From assembly GCF_014145665.1 (NCBI RefSeq), contig NZ_JACHTD010000010.1:1-64000 (forward strand): DNA of 64,000 nt, written 5' to 3'. Under the pieces are notes generated by a model that was not told the DNA's origin, searched no databases, and was given only the letters and a program-made list of their open reading frames with translations. A program made the translations under genes and the position numbers. Below are positions 9,705-19,779 of this stretch, one piece after another (the stretch's first letter is position 1; the number at the start of each line of letters is the position of its first letter). The DNA is from Myroides sp. NP-2. Its GTDB lineage: Bacteria; Bacteroidota; Bacteroidia; Flavobacteriales; Flavobacteriaceae.

Positions 9705-10916
9705 TTATCTCAGTTTTAATGATATCACACAAAAAACACCCAATAGAATGGCTATAATCCAAAAACGAGTAACGATTTTACTCTCGTGATACCCTTTCTT
9801 TTGGAAGTGGTGATGTAAAGGCGCCATTAAAAATATACGTCTCCCCTCTCCAAATTTCTTCTTGGTGTATTTGAAATAACTTACTTGCAATACCACGGAT
9901 AGTGTTTCGGCGAAAAACACGGCACACAATACGGGTATTAACAATTCTTTTCGCACAGCAATAGCCAATACAGCGATAATTCCCCCTATGGTTAAACTAC
10001 CTGTATCTCCCATGAAAACTTGTGCAGGATAGGTATTATACCACAAAAATCCGATCAGTGCTCCAATAAATGCGGAGACAAAGACCGTCATTTCTCCCGA
10101 ATGGGGGATATACATTATATCCAAGTAATTCGCAAATACAACGTTACCCGATATAAAGGCAAAAATACCCAGCACAAATGTGGATATCGCGGAAGTTCCT
10201 GCGGCTAAACCGTCGATTCCATCTGTAAGATTTGCGCCATTTGACACGGCTGTTACGATAAAAATCACAATGGGAATAAAAACTAACCACGCATAATCTG
10301 CCGCTCCTTCTCCCATCCAACTGATTAACATGCTGTAATCAAATTCGTTATTCTTAAAGAAAGGTATTGTTGTAGCAGTAGACTTTACATCGTATTGACT
10401 TACAGCCACTTCACTCAACATATGCTTGGCTGGCACTTCGCGAACTGTTACAGCTGGATTAAAATACAAAACAGCCCCCACGATAAGGCCTAATCCCACT
10501 TGACCAATTACTTTGAATCGGCCTTTCAATCCTTCTTTATCTTTTTTAAATACTTTAATATAGTCGTCTAAGAATCCGATGATTCCCATCCATATTGTTG
10601 TTAAAATAAGCAATAGAACATAGATATTATCTAGCTTAGCAAACAATAACACTGGGATTAAGGTTGCTATGATGATAATGATTCCCCCCATTGTCGGAGT
10701 TCCCGATTTTTCTTTTTGTCCTTCTAAACCTAGTTCTCTAACCGTTTCTCCGATTTGCATAGTTCTCAAGCGCATAATAATGCGTTTTCCATAAATAATC
10801 GAGATCAACAAAGAGAAGATCATCGCCATGCCCGAACGAAACGTGATATACTGAAACACCCCTGCTCCAGGTATCTTGAATAATCCATCTAAGTATTGAA
10901 ATACGTAATACAACAT
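9705..10916 (-). CDS. mraY: Phospho-MurNAc-pentapeptide transferase MraY
   Basis: Integral membrane enzyme that moves phospho-MurNAc-pentapeptide onto undecaprenyl phosphate, making lipid I. Catalytic motifs are intact: LDDY at 116-119, [12 protein letters not shown] at 229-240 and GDTGS at 303-307. The MraY-specific PLHHHF is at 366-371. At 403 residues it is longer than the about 360 of E. coli; the extra length is mostly a non-membrane insert around residues 155-205, which seems typical of Bacteroidota. Confidence 0.97.
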   Translation of the reverse strand: MLYYVFQYLDGLFKIPGAGVFQYITFRSGMAMIFSLLISIIYGKRIIMRLRTMQIGETVRELGLEGQKEKSGTPTMGGIIIIIATLIPVLLFAKLDNIYVLLLILTTIWMGIIGFLDDYIKVFKKDKEGLKGRFKVIGQVGLGLIVGAVLYFNPAVTVREVPAKHMLSEVAVSQYDVKSTATTIPFFKNNEFDYSMLISWMGEGAADYAWLVFIPIVIFIVTAVSNGANLTDGIDGLAAGTSAISTFVLGIFAFISGNVVFANYLDIMYIPHSGEMTVFVSAFIGALIGFLWYNTYPAQVFMGDTGSLTIGGIIAVLAIAVRKELLIPVLCAVFFAETLSVVLQVSYFKYTKKKFGEGRRIFLMAPLHHHFQKKGYHESKIVTRFWIIAILLGVFCVISLKLR

Positions 10917-10932
10917 AATTGTTTTTCTTTTT

Positions 10933-12387
10933 CTATAGTTCTAAAAACTCCTTTACTATTTCTAAGTCACTAAAATGACTTCGTACTCCTTTTATTTCTT
11001 GATACGTTTCATGTCCCTTTCCGGCGATCAATATAATATCCCCTGCGGAAGCTTGTTGGCAAGCCAGTTTAATGGCTTGTTTTCGATCTTCTACCACCAC
11101 CGTTTTCATCTTGTGTTGGGGTTCAACACCTGCTTCAATATCGTTTAATATAGCTGCAGGCTCTTCAAATCGAGGGTTATCTGATGTAAAAATCACTTTA
11201 TTACTTAAATCAGATGCTATTTTTCCCATTTCTGGGCGTTTCGTTTTATCTCTGTTCCCGCCACAACCTACAACTGTAATCAACTGTTCATTGTTGGTGC
11301 GGATGCTGTTAATCGTGTCAATAACATTGGCCAAGGCGTCAGGCGTGTGTGCGTAATCTACAATTGCCGTCACGTTTTTAGACGAAACTATGTATTGAAA
11401 ACGCCCTTCCACACTAGTCAATTTACTCAATTGTACTAAAGCCTCTTCCATCGGAATGCCCAGCTCTACTGTTGCACCTAATACGGCCAATAAATTGTAG
11501 GCATTAAATGCGCCAATTAGTTGTACCCACAATTCTTGTTGGTTGATTTTCATCAACATACCCGAGAATTGGCTTTCCAAAATTTGTCCTTTGTAATCTG
11601 CCATATTTTTCAGGGCATAGGCACATACTTTGGCTTGGGTGTTTTGAACCATAATCGGTCCATTTTTATCATCGATATTGGTTAAAGCAAAACTTGCTTT
11701 TTTCAATTGATCAAAGAACATTTTTTTTGCATCGCGGTAGGCCGCAAACGTTTTGTGGTAATCTAAATGGTCATGGGTCAAATTGGTAAATATTCCCCCT
11801 GCGAATTGCAGACCGAACGTACGGTGTTGAATCACCCCATGTGAACTCACTTCCATGAAACAGAACTCACATCCCTCTTCTGCCATTTGATTCAAATACG
11901 CATTGATCGTAATTGAATCCGGAGTGGTATGCGAAGTATCGTATACTGTTTCGCCTATGCGGATATTTACCGTTGACAACAACCCTACCTTATATCCCAA
12001 ATTGGTAAACATCGTATACAACAAAGTTGCAATAGTCGTTTTACCATTGGTTCCTGTTACTCCTACTAGCTTTAGTTTATGAGAGGGATTTTCATAGAAA
12101 TTCGCTGCAAGAACTGCTAAAGCTCGATTGCTATCCTCCACCACAACATAAACCACGTCTGACGCCAATTCACTTGGCAATTCTTGACATACAACAGCCG
12201 TTGCACCTTTTTCTATAGCTTGTTGGATATAGGCATGTCCGTCGGCTACTTCTCCTACAATGGCTATAAACAGAGTATTTGGCTTAACTTGACGCGAGTC
12301 AAAAGCCAAATGGTCTATTGTGGAATCTGTTGATCCAACAATAGACGCTATCTCTACTTTGTATAAGATGTCTTTTATCTTTTTCAC
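10933..12387 (-). CDS. murE: UDP-MurNAc-tripeptide synthetase MurE, DAP type
   Basis: Cytoplasmic Mur ligase that adds the third stem-peptide residue. The ATP loop TGTNGKTT is at 111-118. The motif DNPR at 403-406 marks enzymes that use meso-diaminopimelate rather than lysine, so the wall should be of the mDAP type. The start codon overlaps the ftsI stop by 4 nt. Length of 484 is normal. Confidence 0.97.
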   Translation of the reverse strand: MKKIKDILYKVEIASIVGSTDSTIDHLAFDSRQVKPNTLFIAIVGEVADGHAYIQQAIEKGATAVVCQELPSELASDVVYVVVEDSNRALAVLAANFYENPSHKLKLVGVTGTNGKTTIATLLYTMFTNLGYKVGLLSTVNIRIGETVYDTSHTTPDSITINAYLNQMAEEGCEFCFMEVSSHGVIQHRTFGLQFAGGIFTNLTHDHLDYHKTFAAYRDAKKMFFDQLKKASFALTNIDDKNGPIMVQNTQAKVCAYALKNMADYKGQILESQFSGMLMKINQQELWVQLIGAFNAYNLLAVLGATVELGIPMEEALVQLSKLTSVEGRFQYIVSSKNVTAIVDYAHTPDALANVIDTINSIRTNNEQLITVVGCGGNRDKTKRPEMGKIASDLSNKVIFTSDNPRFEEPAAILNDIEAGVEPQHKMKTVVVEDRKQAIKLACQQASAGDIILIAGKGHETYQEIKGVRSHFSDLEIVKEFLEL

Positions 12388-14396
12388 GATAGTTCTAAAA
12401 CTATTTTTTGATTCTTATTTATTTTCTGTCCTGCTATAATGGACTGTGTTTTCACTTTTCCCACTCCTTTTACTTGGACTTTCAACCCCAAGTTTTCCAA
12501 TAAAGGCAAGGCATCCATCGCTTGCATTCCTCTCACATCTGGCATTACCGAATCACCTAACTGATTTTGAAGCGTAAAAGACTGATAACTTGAGGCAATA
12601 CGCTCGGGTACATCATTTGATTCTCTTAGCTCTTTTGTCGTAGGCACATCGGTATAAATCTTTTGTGCAATACGCTTGAACACGGGTCCTGCTACATCTG
12701 CTCCGTAATAACTCTTGGATCGATCTGGCTTGTGAATCACCACGATACAAGAATACTTTGGATTTTCTGCTGGAAAATACCCTGCAAATGAAGAGGAGTA
12801 ATACATATCTGAATCATATCCTTTTCCCTTGCCGTAATTAACCTGTGCCGTTCCTGTTTTTCCCGCCATCGAAAAGTTAGGGGAATACAATTTTCTCCCG
12901 GTTCCTTTCTTTACTGTATTCGCCAAAATAGCTTGTACTTGGGCGATTACATCGGGCGAGGCAATCTGCGGATTCAGTACCACCTTATCAAATTTCTCTA
13001 TCGTTTGATCAAATTCTTTGATCTCAGATACAAAATAAGGCTTCACCATTTCTCCATCATTTGCCACAGCATTATATAAGGTAAGCGTTTGCAGAGGCGT
13101 TACAGACAATCCATATCCAAAAGCCATCCAGGGCAACGCTAGTCCACTCCAACCTTTTTGTCCCGGTTTAGGTACGTAAGGTGTTGCTTCTCCTTTTATT
13201 TTCACTCCGAGTGGCTTATCCATCCACAATGAGCCCAAATAATCTGTAAACACTTTGGGATCGTTTTTAAAAGCCTCATCAACCGCTTGTGTAATCACAG
13301 TATTCGAAGAGACTTCGATTCCCCTTGCCAACGAAATTTGTCCATACCCTCCGTGTTTGGAATCGCGAACTCTTGCGTTGTAAAAGCGAACCATCCCGTT
13401 ATTCGTATCGTAAACACGGGCCGTATCTACTTGTTTTTTTTCTAAGAGCGCCAAGAGCGATGCAATTTTAAAGGTCGATCCTGGTTCGTGCTTTTCCCCA
13501 ACGGCATAGTTAACCGTTTCGTAATAAGCCCCTGTTTGTGGATCTCGCCCTAAGTTTGAAATCGCGCGAATTGCCCCTGTTTTTGTTTCCATCACAATCA
13601 CACAACCGTGGTCAGCACTGTATTTGTCCAACGACTGTAACAAGGCGTGATGGGCAATATCTTGAATGTACACATCAATAGTCGAGATAACATCTTTTCC
13701 ATCGATAGGTTCAATTTCATTTTCATCATTAATGGGTTTCCATTGATTCTTCGCCAAACTTTGCATTTTTCGCTTGCCATCAAAACCACTGAGGTAATCC
13801 GTAAAGGCTCCCTCAATTCCCACTCTTCCGAATGTTCCATCTTCATTTTTGCGCTCATACCCAATGGTGCGTTTCGCAATCCTTCCGATGGGATGCTGGC
13901 GAACTGTTTTCTGAGAAGATATAAATCCACCGCCATTTCCTCCTCGTTTAAAAAGGGGGAAATTTTTGATTCGCACATAGTCTACATAGCTCAAATTTCG
14001 AGCGATTAGAATATACCTGCTTTTCGATGCCCTTCCCTTGCGCAACAAATTTTCATAATGAGCACTAGTCTTCGTAAACATCGCAGCTAAGGAATCAGCC
14101 AAAGGCTTTACTTCCTTCTCAAAAACTTCTTGTTTGGGAGCAACCCCGTCAAAACGTATTTCAAAGACCGGTACTGATGTCGCTAATAAGCTTCCATCAG
14201 CAGAATAAACATTTCCTCTATTGGCTTCTATTATTTCTTCTTTCACTCGGTTTTCACTTCGCGCTTTTTGTCGAAGCTCACTCCCTTCTACTCCCTGAAT
14301 TAATAGCAACCGATAAACCACCCCTCCTGCTAACAGCAATACTATCGCAGTGACGACATAAATATTGATATAAATATTTTTGTTACCTAAGGCCAT
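12384..14396 (-). CDS. ftsI: Septal transpeptidase FtsI (class B PBP)
   Basis: Class B penicillin-binding protein that cross-links septal peptidoglycan in the periplasm. One membrane span at about residues 10-33 is followed by the PBP dimerisation domain and then the transpeptidase domain. Active-site motifs are intact: STFK at 307-310 (catalytic Ser307), SSN at 363-365, and KTG at 513-515. A C-terminal PASTA domain occupies about 615-670. It overlaps murE by 4 nt and ftsL by 10 nt. At 670 residues it is longer than E. coli FtsI, mainly because of the PASTA domain. Confidence 0.97.
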   Translation of the reverse strand: MALGNKNIYINIYVVTAIVLLLAGGVVYRLLLIQGVEGSELRQKARSENRVKEEIIEANRGNVYSADGSLLATSVPVFEIRFDGVAPKQEVFEKEVKPLADSLAAMFTKTSAHYENLLRKGRASKSRYILIARNLSYVDYVRIKNFPLFKRGGNGGGFISSQKTVRQHPIGRIAKRTIGYERKNEDGTFGRVGIEGAFTDYLSGFDGKRKMQSLAKNQWKPINDENEIEPIDGKDVISTIDVYIQDIAHHALLQSLDKYSADHGCVIVMETKTGAIRAISNLGRDPQTGAYYETVNYAVGEKHEPGSTFKIASLLALLEKKQVDTARVYDTNNGMVRFYNARVRDSKHGGYGQISLARGIEVSSNTVITQAVDEAFKNDPKVFTDYLGSLWMDKPLGVKIKGEATPYVPKPGQKGWSGLALPWMAFGYGLSVTPLQTLTLYNAVANDGEMVKPYFVSEIKEFDQTIEKFDKVVLNPQIASPDVIAQVQAILANTVKKGTGRKLYSPNFSMAGKTGTAQVNYGKGKGYDSDMYYSSSFAGYFPAENPKYSCIVVIHKPDRSKSYYGADVAGPVFKRIAQKIYTDVPTTKELRESNDVPERIASSYQSFTLQNQLGDSVMPDVRGMQAMDALPLLENLGLKVQVKGVGKVKTQSIIAGQKINKNQKIVLELS

Positions 14397-14746
14397 AGCT
14401 TACTCCACACTGTTTTATTTTCTTCCTCCTTCAACACCTTTATCTTTTGTGGGGGTGTTTCCGAAGGGTATATTCCTTCTTCTTCTAATTTTCGCGTGAT
14501 TGTCGACTCCATTTTCAGTTCCATTAGTTCTGAACGCGTTGCCACAAACTCAGCACGTAGCATTTTCACCTCATGTGTTAGTTTCCCGATTTTAAATACT
14601 TTGGATTCATATCGCTGTGTATTTCCAATCAAAATCATCCCCAACACAATCACATATATAATAAAGCCCCAGGTTTTTGCTGAATTCTCGTTCACAAGAA
14701 TCTTTGCTTTTATTATATCTACAGGACTTGCTATATTTTTTTTCAT
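14387..14746 (-). CDS. ftsL: Cell division protein FtsL
   Basis: Small bitopic divisome protein. A cytoplasmic N-terminus of about 25 residues leads into one membrane span (about 26-43), followed by a periplasmic coiled-coil-like stretch rich in Leu, Lys and Glu. FtsL is poorly conserved. The call rests on size (119 residues), topology and location between rsmH and ftsI, where it overlaps both genes (4 and 10 nt). Confidence 0.88.
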   Translation of the reverse strand: MKKNIASPVDIIKAKILVNENSAKTWGFIIYVIVLGMILIGNTQRYESKVFKIGKLTHEVKMLRAEFVATRSELMELKMESTITRKLEEEGIYPSETPPQKIKVLKEEENKTVWSKLWP

Positions 14747-15657
14747 TTTTTCTCTGCAACTCTCAACTTCGCTGATCGAGCTCGGTTATTTACTGCTATT
14801 TCTTCATCCGTTGGCACAATCAATTTACCTAATTGTTTCAATGGCACTTCAAATCGTCCAAACATGTCGCGCTCTGGCTCTCCTTCAAACATACCGTTTT
14901 TCATAAAGCGCTTCACTAAGCGGTCTTCCAGTGAGTGATAGGATATTATACTTAATCGTCCCTCTGGTTTTAGCACTTCAACACTTTGCTCAAGTAATTC
15001 TTTTAGGACTTCAATTTCTTGATTGACTTCAATTCGAATAGCTTGATACACTTGTGCTAATATTTTTGCACTTTTATGTGCGGGTAAAAAACGCGATAAA
15101 ACTTGTTTGAGCTGATCTGTGTTTTTTATTTCTCCCTCTTGTCTTGCTTTTACAATAGCGAACGCCATTGAGCCTGCATTTTTCAATTCTCCGTATACGC
15201 TAAGCACATATCTCAAATCTTTTTCTTCGTAATCGTTTACCACGTGATAAGCAGACAACTCTCCATTTTGATTCATTCGCATGTCAAGCTCTCCGTCAAA
15301 ACGAGTGGAAAATCCGCGCTCTGCTACATCAAATTGATGGGAAGAAACACCTAAGTCTCCCAGTATTCCATCCACCTCACGCACACCGTAAAATCTCAAG
15401 TAACGTTTTAAGTATCTGAAATTTTGATTTATCAGAACAAATCGTGGATCATCAATTGCATTTTTTACGGCATCATCGTCCTGATCAAAGGCAAATAATT
15501 TTCCGTTTTCCCCCAGGCGGCTCAAAATTTCACGTGAGTGCCCTCCTCCTCCAAAAGTCACATCAACATAAACACCGTCTGGACGAATATTAAGTCCATC
15601 TACAGTTTCTGTCAACAAAACAGGTCTATGATATGCGTATAAATCGTTAGTCATCAA
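14743..15657 (-). CDS. rsmH: 16S rRNA m4C1402 methyltransferase RsmH
   Basis: SAM-dependent methyltransferase acting on N4 of cytidine 1402 in 16S rRNA. The SAM loop (DVTFGGGGHS) lies near residues 33-42 and the family motif SYHSLEDRLVK at about 240-250. Length of 304 is typical. As in most bacteria it is the second gene of the dcw operon. It overlaps mraZ by 11 nt and ftsL by 4 nt. Two adjacent ATG codons are possible starts. Confidence 0.96.
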   Translation of the reverse strand: MMTNDLYAYHRPVLLTETVDGLNIRPDGVYVDVTFGGGGHSREILSRLGENGKLFAFDQDDDAVKNAIDDPRFVLINQNFRYLKRYLRFYGVREVDGILGDLGVSSHQFDVAERGFSTRFDGELDMRMNQNGELSAYHVVNDYEEKDLRYVLSVYGELKNAGSMAFAIVKARQEGEIKNTDQLKQVLSRFLPAHKSAKILAQVYQAIRIEVNQEIEVLKELLEQSVEVLKPEGRLSIISYHSLEDRLVKRFMKNGMFEGEPERDMFGRFEVPLKQLGKLIVPTDEEIAVNNRARSAKLRVAEKK

Positions 15658-16105
15658 AACTTATATTACTCATTACTTCTTGCGCCAATGCACCAAAATC
15701 AAAATCATCCGGTTCTAAAGTAGCTTCATACAGGTCTTTATCCCATATCTCTACGATATTCACTTTTGATGCCATTACAATCTCTTTTGTAATGTTACCA
15801 AACTGCAACAGATCCTTTGCTATTAGCAAACGACCTGCATCATCAATATCAACTAACTTAACCCCCGCCATAAAAGCACGGATAAACGTATCTACTTTTT
15901 TATCAAAGGGATTCAATTTATTGATCTTCACCATCATCTTCTCCCACTCAGCCATTGGCCACAATTCTAAACACGTTTCAAATACCGATCTCTTCAGCAC
16001 GAAACCATCGGCCATAGCAGGCAACTGCTTCTTCAAAGAAGCAGGCACCAATACCCTACCTTTGGTATCGACCTTACATTCATATGTACCGATAATTGAC
16101 GTCAA
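15647..16105 (-). CDS. mraZ: Transcriptional regulator MraZ
   Basis: DNA-binding protein that represses its own dcw operon in E. coli. It has two tandem SpoVT-AbrB-like domains; the first begins at the start (GTYECKVDTKGRV) and the second about residue 80. The start is a TTG at 16105: no in-frame ATG lies near, and the N-terminus beginning TSIIGTYECKVD matches the family length. It is the first gene of the operon, directly behind three MraZ-type boxes. Confidence 0.95.
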   Translation of the reverse strand: MTSIIGTYECKVDTKGRVLVPASLKKQLPAMADGFVLKRSVFETCLELWPMAEWEKMMVKINKLNPFDKKVDTFIRAFMAGVKLVDIDDAGRLLIAKDLLQFGNITKEIVMASKVNIVEIWDKDLYEATLEPDDFDFGALAQEVMSNISFDD

Positions 16106-16128
16106 AATTTAATTTTATGTATACTTAG

Positions 16129-16175
16129 CAAATGTAATTATTTTTTTACCACTTTTACCCACTTTTACCCACTTT
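16129..16175 (-). promoter_or_regulatory. dcw operon promoter with three MraZ boxes
   Basis: On the minus strand three direct repeats AAAGTGGG, AAAGTGGG and AAAGTGGT lie at 16175-16168, 16165-16158 and 16155-16148, with exact 10-bp spacing. They match the known MraZ operator form (repeated TGGG or AAAGTGG at one helical turn). A Bacteroidota -7 element TACATTTG follows at 16136-16129. The -33 region falls inside the boxes and has no good TTTG, so MraZ binding would block RNA polymerase directly. The predicted leader to the TTG start is only about 20 nt. Confidence 0.8.
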
Positions 16176-17636
16176 GTTGATAAGTTTTCTAAATATACCG
16201 TATTTACTGACCTCAATCAGCGATTCTACCACCAAAATCCTCGCATTTTACGATCAAACTAATTGATTTGAACTCACTTATCACCAAAAGTGATGTTTCA
16301 TTTCCTCTACCTACCCCTTTTTATTAATTACCACACTTTTAACTTAAAAAACATATTTAACGCACAAAAACCAATATTTTACCTTTTTTTTAAAATAAAC
16401 GTAACGCACAAAACAGAAGTGAATTTCACTTTAGAAAAACACCTTTGAATATTGTATTTCACCACCCGCCTTTGTCTAAAAAAAGCCTGCTATTAACGAT
16501 TTTCACACCGCCTACCACAAAACTATAGGATACAGCATCCGCATACGTAAAAACAATCCTATAATTCATTGCTCTTGATGACAAAACACCTTATTTTGGT
16601 TGTCTTGATTTTTGATACCTGATTTAACATGGTGCTCAATCTCTTGGCAAACAAAAAAAATACGCTCCTTCACTTCACCCGAGCGCACTGGCACTTTTGA
16701 GGGAATCGTTACTTTTATACTACGGAAGCATGGAGACAAAAAAGGAATACAAAATAATAGAACACCCTTTGTGTTAAATAGTGTTTCATTTGGAGATGTC
16801 TTTTTTTTAAAACCAAATAGGCTATCTTATTGGCGACTAATCGCAAAACATATTATTTTTTCTGAAATCTAACCCTATGCTCCACAACCCAAAAGCCGTA
16901 TTCGTCCACGAGATAGCAAAGAATAAACCGCTGAAAGATTCAAATATGCAGCACTTGCTTTGCGGGATGCGAACCTAAATCAGCCTAAATGTTCAGAGAA
17001 AAACTTCAATCTAATCCATTTTACTAGCCGTTGCTTTTCCCCTTTTTCACGATTCGTTTTTATCTAGAATCAATCAGCTGAACCAATGGTTCGTACTTGC
17101 TGGTTTCGCGCGATTTATACTCATAAATTATGCCGTGCTTCTGTTATCTATACAGCTTTTTCATATTTTTAACAACTGTCGACCAAACGCCTACTCATAC
17201 AAAAACAAGCCTTCATTTACTCGCTTTTAATCCTAACTCCCCTTTGTACTCCCGCGGTAAAACTTACTTGATGCTGCTATATTTTTCACCCGTGCTATAG
17301 TCGATAACCGCCATAAACATTTGAATCAGTTTTTCTTTTCGCCCTCACTTATCGCCTCGCTTAAGAAAGAGAAAAAGAGAAATTATGTTAGAGAAACTCT
17401 AAAATTAACTCACTTCGCTTCGAGTTTCTTTCTTATCGTTTACCCAAGTACACTTACAGCTGACAGTATTTGTACTCGGTAGAACTACTCCATGACACAG
17501 CGGTATCAATGGGTTGTTTGACACTTGCCCTATGCAATTGAAACAAAGGAATAGCCGAGAGCTTATATATTCTGAATTATTTCACACCTTACTCGATTTT
17601 ATCCTTTTATTACAATAAATGTCTCTATTAAAAATG
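16176..17636. other. 1.46-kb gap without a supported gene
   Basis: Between the divergent dcw and hydrolase promoters no convincing frame exists on either strand. The longest open frame (16612-16872, plus strand) has no promoter motif and a composition unlike the neighbours. Small inverted repeats occur: TATAGGAT near 16525 with its complement near 16556, and AGAAACTC near 17392 with GAGTTTCT near 17422. Decayed genes cannot be excluded by eye. Confidence 0.5.
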
Positions 17637-17644
17637 TATATTTG
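17637..17644 (+). promoter_or_regulatory. -7 promoter element (hydrolase-ysxC)
   Basis: TATATTTG matches the Bacteroidota -7 consensus TAnnTTTG, 31 nt before the start codon. No TTTG lies at the ideal -33 distance. Confidence 0.55.
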
Positions 17645-17674
17645 TAAGAATTTAAAAATCGCAAGTAAGAGCTA

Positions 17675-18439
17675 ATGGAGCGAACTTTAAAAGAAGACGG
17701 TAAATTCCGATATGTGGAAGTTGGTGAAGGAACACCAATTATCATCTTACATGGATTAATGGGAGGTCTTAGTAATTTCGATGGAGTTACAAATTTCTTT
17801 CCTCAAAAAGGCTACAAAGTTGTTATCCCTGAATTGCCTTTATACACCAATAGCATTTTAAAAACGAATGTAAAAGCCTTTGCTAAATTTGTCAAAGACT
17901 TTATTGAACGCATTGGTTATGAAGACGCTATTATATTAGGTAATTCCTTAGGGGGACATATTGCTTTGTACTTTGCTAAAATGTATCCGAAACATTTAAA
18001 AGCTATGGTTTTGACTGGAAGTTCAGGACTATACGAGAGTGCTATGGGGGATAGTTATCCAAAGCGTGGAGACTACGAATACATCCGAAAAAAAGCGGAA
18101 GACGTATTTTACGATCCTGCCGTAGCAACCAAAGAAATTGTAGACGACGTTTTTGCCACAGTAAATGATCGCATGAAGTTGATTAAGACTTTGACAATTG
18201 CAAAAAGTGCAATTCGACACAATATGTCCAAAGACTTACCAAAAATAAATGTTCCTACTTGTTTAATTTGGGGAAAGAACGACAAAGTAACTCCACCAGA
18301 GGTTGCTGTTGAATTTCACGAATTACTACCGGACTCAGATCTATATTGGATTGATAAATGCGGGCATGCAGCCATGATGGAGCACCCAGATGAATTCAAT
18401 GAACTATTGATCAAGTGGTTCAACGAACGCAACATATAA
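17675..18439 (+). CDS. Alpha/beta hydrolase
   Basis: Single-domain alpha/beta hydrolase of 254 residues without signal peptide, so cytoplasmic. The oxyanion HG motif (LHGLMGG) is at 25-31, the nucleophile elbow GNSLGG at 89-94 (Ser91), the acid in WGKNDK (Asp203) and the catalytic His231 in KCGHA. The triad is complete. The substrate cannot be read from sequence; esterase, lactonase and C-C bond hydrolase activities are all possible. It is 4 nt upstream of ysxC and probably co-transcribed. Confidence 0.9.
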   Translation: MERTLKEDGKFRYVEVGEGTPIIILHGLMGGLSNFDGVTNFFPQKGYKVVIPELPLYTNSILKTNVKAFAKFVKDFIERIGYEDAIILGNSLGGHIALYFAKMYPKHLKAMVLTGSSGLYESAMGDSYPKRGDYEYIRKKAEDVFYDPAVATKEIVDDVFATVNDRMKLIKTLTIAKSAIRHNMSKDLPKINVPTCLIWGKNDKVTPPEVAVEFHELLPDSDLYWIDKCGHAAMMEHPDEFNELLIKWFNERNI

Positions 18440-18443
18440 AACA

Positions 18444-19064
18444 ATGAAAGTAAATACCGCAGCATTTGTAATGAGCAACTCTGAAGTTAGTAAATGCCCA
18501 AATGAGCCTTTACCAGAGTATGCCTTTATCGGGAGATCCAACGTTGGAAAATCTTCCCTTATCAACATGCTTACTAATTCGAAAAACTTAGCTAAGACTT
18601 CCTCTAGACCAGGAAAAACACAATTGATCAATCACTTCAAGATTAATTCGAATTGGTTCTTGGTCGATTTACCTGGATATGGGTACGCTAAGGTATCAAA
18701 AAAGACCAAAAGTGTTTTCCAAAAATTCATTACAGAATATTTCGAAAAACGCAGACAATTGGTTTCTGCCTTTGTCTTAATTGACATACGACACGAAGCA
18801 CAAAAAATTGATTTGGAATTCATGGAGTATTTAGGAGAGTCAGGCATACCCTTTGCCATTATCTTCACTAAAGCAGATAAGGTAGGAAAAACCAAAGTAC
18901 ACCAATTAGTAGCTGATTACGAGAAGCAATTACTGAATAGTGTTTGGGAAGAGATGCCTCCTTACTTTGTAACCTCATCAGAAGATAAAACAGGACGAGA
19001 CGAAGTATTGGCCTATATTGACGAAATAAACCAAGACATCTTCAAAAATCCACTACCGATATAA
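18444..19064 (+). CDS. ysxC: Ribosome biogenesis GTPase YsxC/EngB
   Basis: TRAFAC-class GTPase needed for late assembly of the 50S subunit. The G1 loop GRSNVGKSS is at 30-38. G2 lies around TSSRPGKTQ, G3 is DLPGYG, and G4 is TKAD. The 206-residue length is typical. The start context (AAACAATG) fits the A-rich initiation sites of the phylum. A strong palindromic terminator follows directly. Confidence 0.96.
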   Translation: MKVNTAAFVMSNSEVSKCPNEPLPEYAFIGRSNVGKSSLINMLTNSKNLAKTSSRPGKTQLINHFKINSNWFLVDLPGYGYAKVSKKTKSVFQKFITEYFEKRRQLVSAFVLIDIRHEAQKIDLEFMEYLGESGIPFAIIFTKADKVGKTKVHQLVADYEKQLLNSVWEEMPPYFVTSSEDKTGRDEVLAYIDEINQDIFKNPLPI

Positions 19065-19090
19065 AAAAAACTGCCTAGGCAGTTTTTTTT
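19063..19090. terminator. Bidirectional terminator
   Basis: A perfect palindrome: CTGCCTAGGCAG flanked by eight A and eight T. It serves ysxC on the plus strand and the regulator gene on the minus strand, which converge here. Confidence 0.9.
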
Positions 19091-19094
19091 GTTT

Positions 19095-19754
19095 TTAAAT
19101 ATAGTAATCATTCACTGTAATAATTCCGGCTCGAATTGCATAACGCGTAGCATCGTGTACGCTATTCACTTCGAGTTTCTTAAAGATATTCTTTCGATGG
19201 GTAATCACCGTGTGAATACTGATGTTGCGGTCTGCAGCAATTTCCTTGGTCATTTTTCCCGTGGCAATTTCCTTTAAAATTTCCCTTTCCGCATTCGTCA
19301 ATACTTGATCGACCTTAAAGGCTGTTGTTCTGTATGAATTGAGCACCTCTTGTACACAAGGTGCTATATAGTGTTCTTTCTTACAAACTACAGTTAGCGC
19401 CTGTTTGAGGTCGTGAACCGTGCTTCTTTGTTGAACCATATTAAATCCAATCACCGATTTCACTTGAAGTATTTTTTTTAACCAAGCCTCTGGCAATTCC
19501 TCCAACCACATAATCCAAGTACTGCGTTCATAGTCTGTCTTCAATTCATAGATAGCCTCTACTTCTTGTAATAAGTGGTAAGTAGTCGGATTAAAAAAGA
19601 CATAGCCAGTGCTGTTCTTTTTCAAAAACAAGTGGATTTCTTGCACTGTTTGCAAATCATGCCAGACAATTTCTTCTTGACACACCTGTTCTGCTATCGT
19701 TTTGATGCCCAAACGAACCAATTCTTTTTCTTCTAAAATAGCAATGTGCATCAT
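19095..19754 (-). CDS. LuxR/NarL-type regulator with degenerate receiver
   Basis: The 219 residues fit a response regulator layout. A receiver-like domain spans about 1-125 and a LuxR-type helix-turn-helix about 152-210 (LTNAEREILKEIATGK, then SIHTVITHRKNIFKKL). The receiver looks inactive: the end of beta-strand 3, where the phosphorylated aspartate should be, reads YVFFNP with Asn55, and the usual acidic pair is lost apart from two Glu near the start. The conserved Lys is also not evident. It may be a phosphorylation-independent regulator. No histidine kinase is adjacent. Confidence 0.85.
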   Translation of the reverse strand: MMHIAILEEKELVRLGIKTIAEQVCQEEIVWHDLQTVQEIHLFLKKNSTGYVFFNPTTYHLLQEVEAIYELKTDYERSTWIMWLEELPEAWLKKILQVKSVIGFNMVQQRSTVHDLKQALTVVCKKEHYIAPCVQEVLNSYRTTAFKVDQVLTNAEREILKEIATGKMTKEIAADRNISIHTVITHRKNIFKKLEVNSVHDATRYAIRAGIITVNDYYI

Positions 19755-19771
19755 AACATACCTTTCTCTTA

Positions 19772-19779
19772 CAAAATTA
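19772..19779 (-). promoter_or_regulatory. -7 promoter element (LuxR-type regulator)
   Basis: TAATTTTG on the minus strand, 17 nt upstream of the regulator start, matches TAnnTTTG. Confidence 0.5.

Noticed and set aside
16612-16872. 86-codon open frame in the 1.46-kb gap
   Set aside because: No -7 box, no recognisable family, composition unlike the neighbouring genes.
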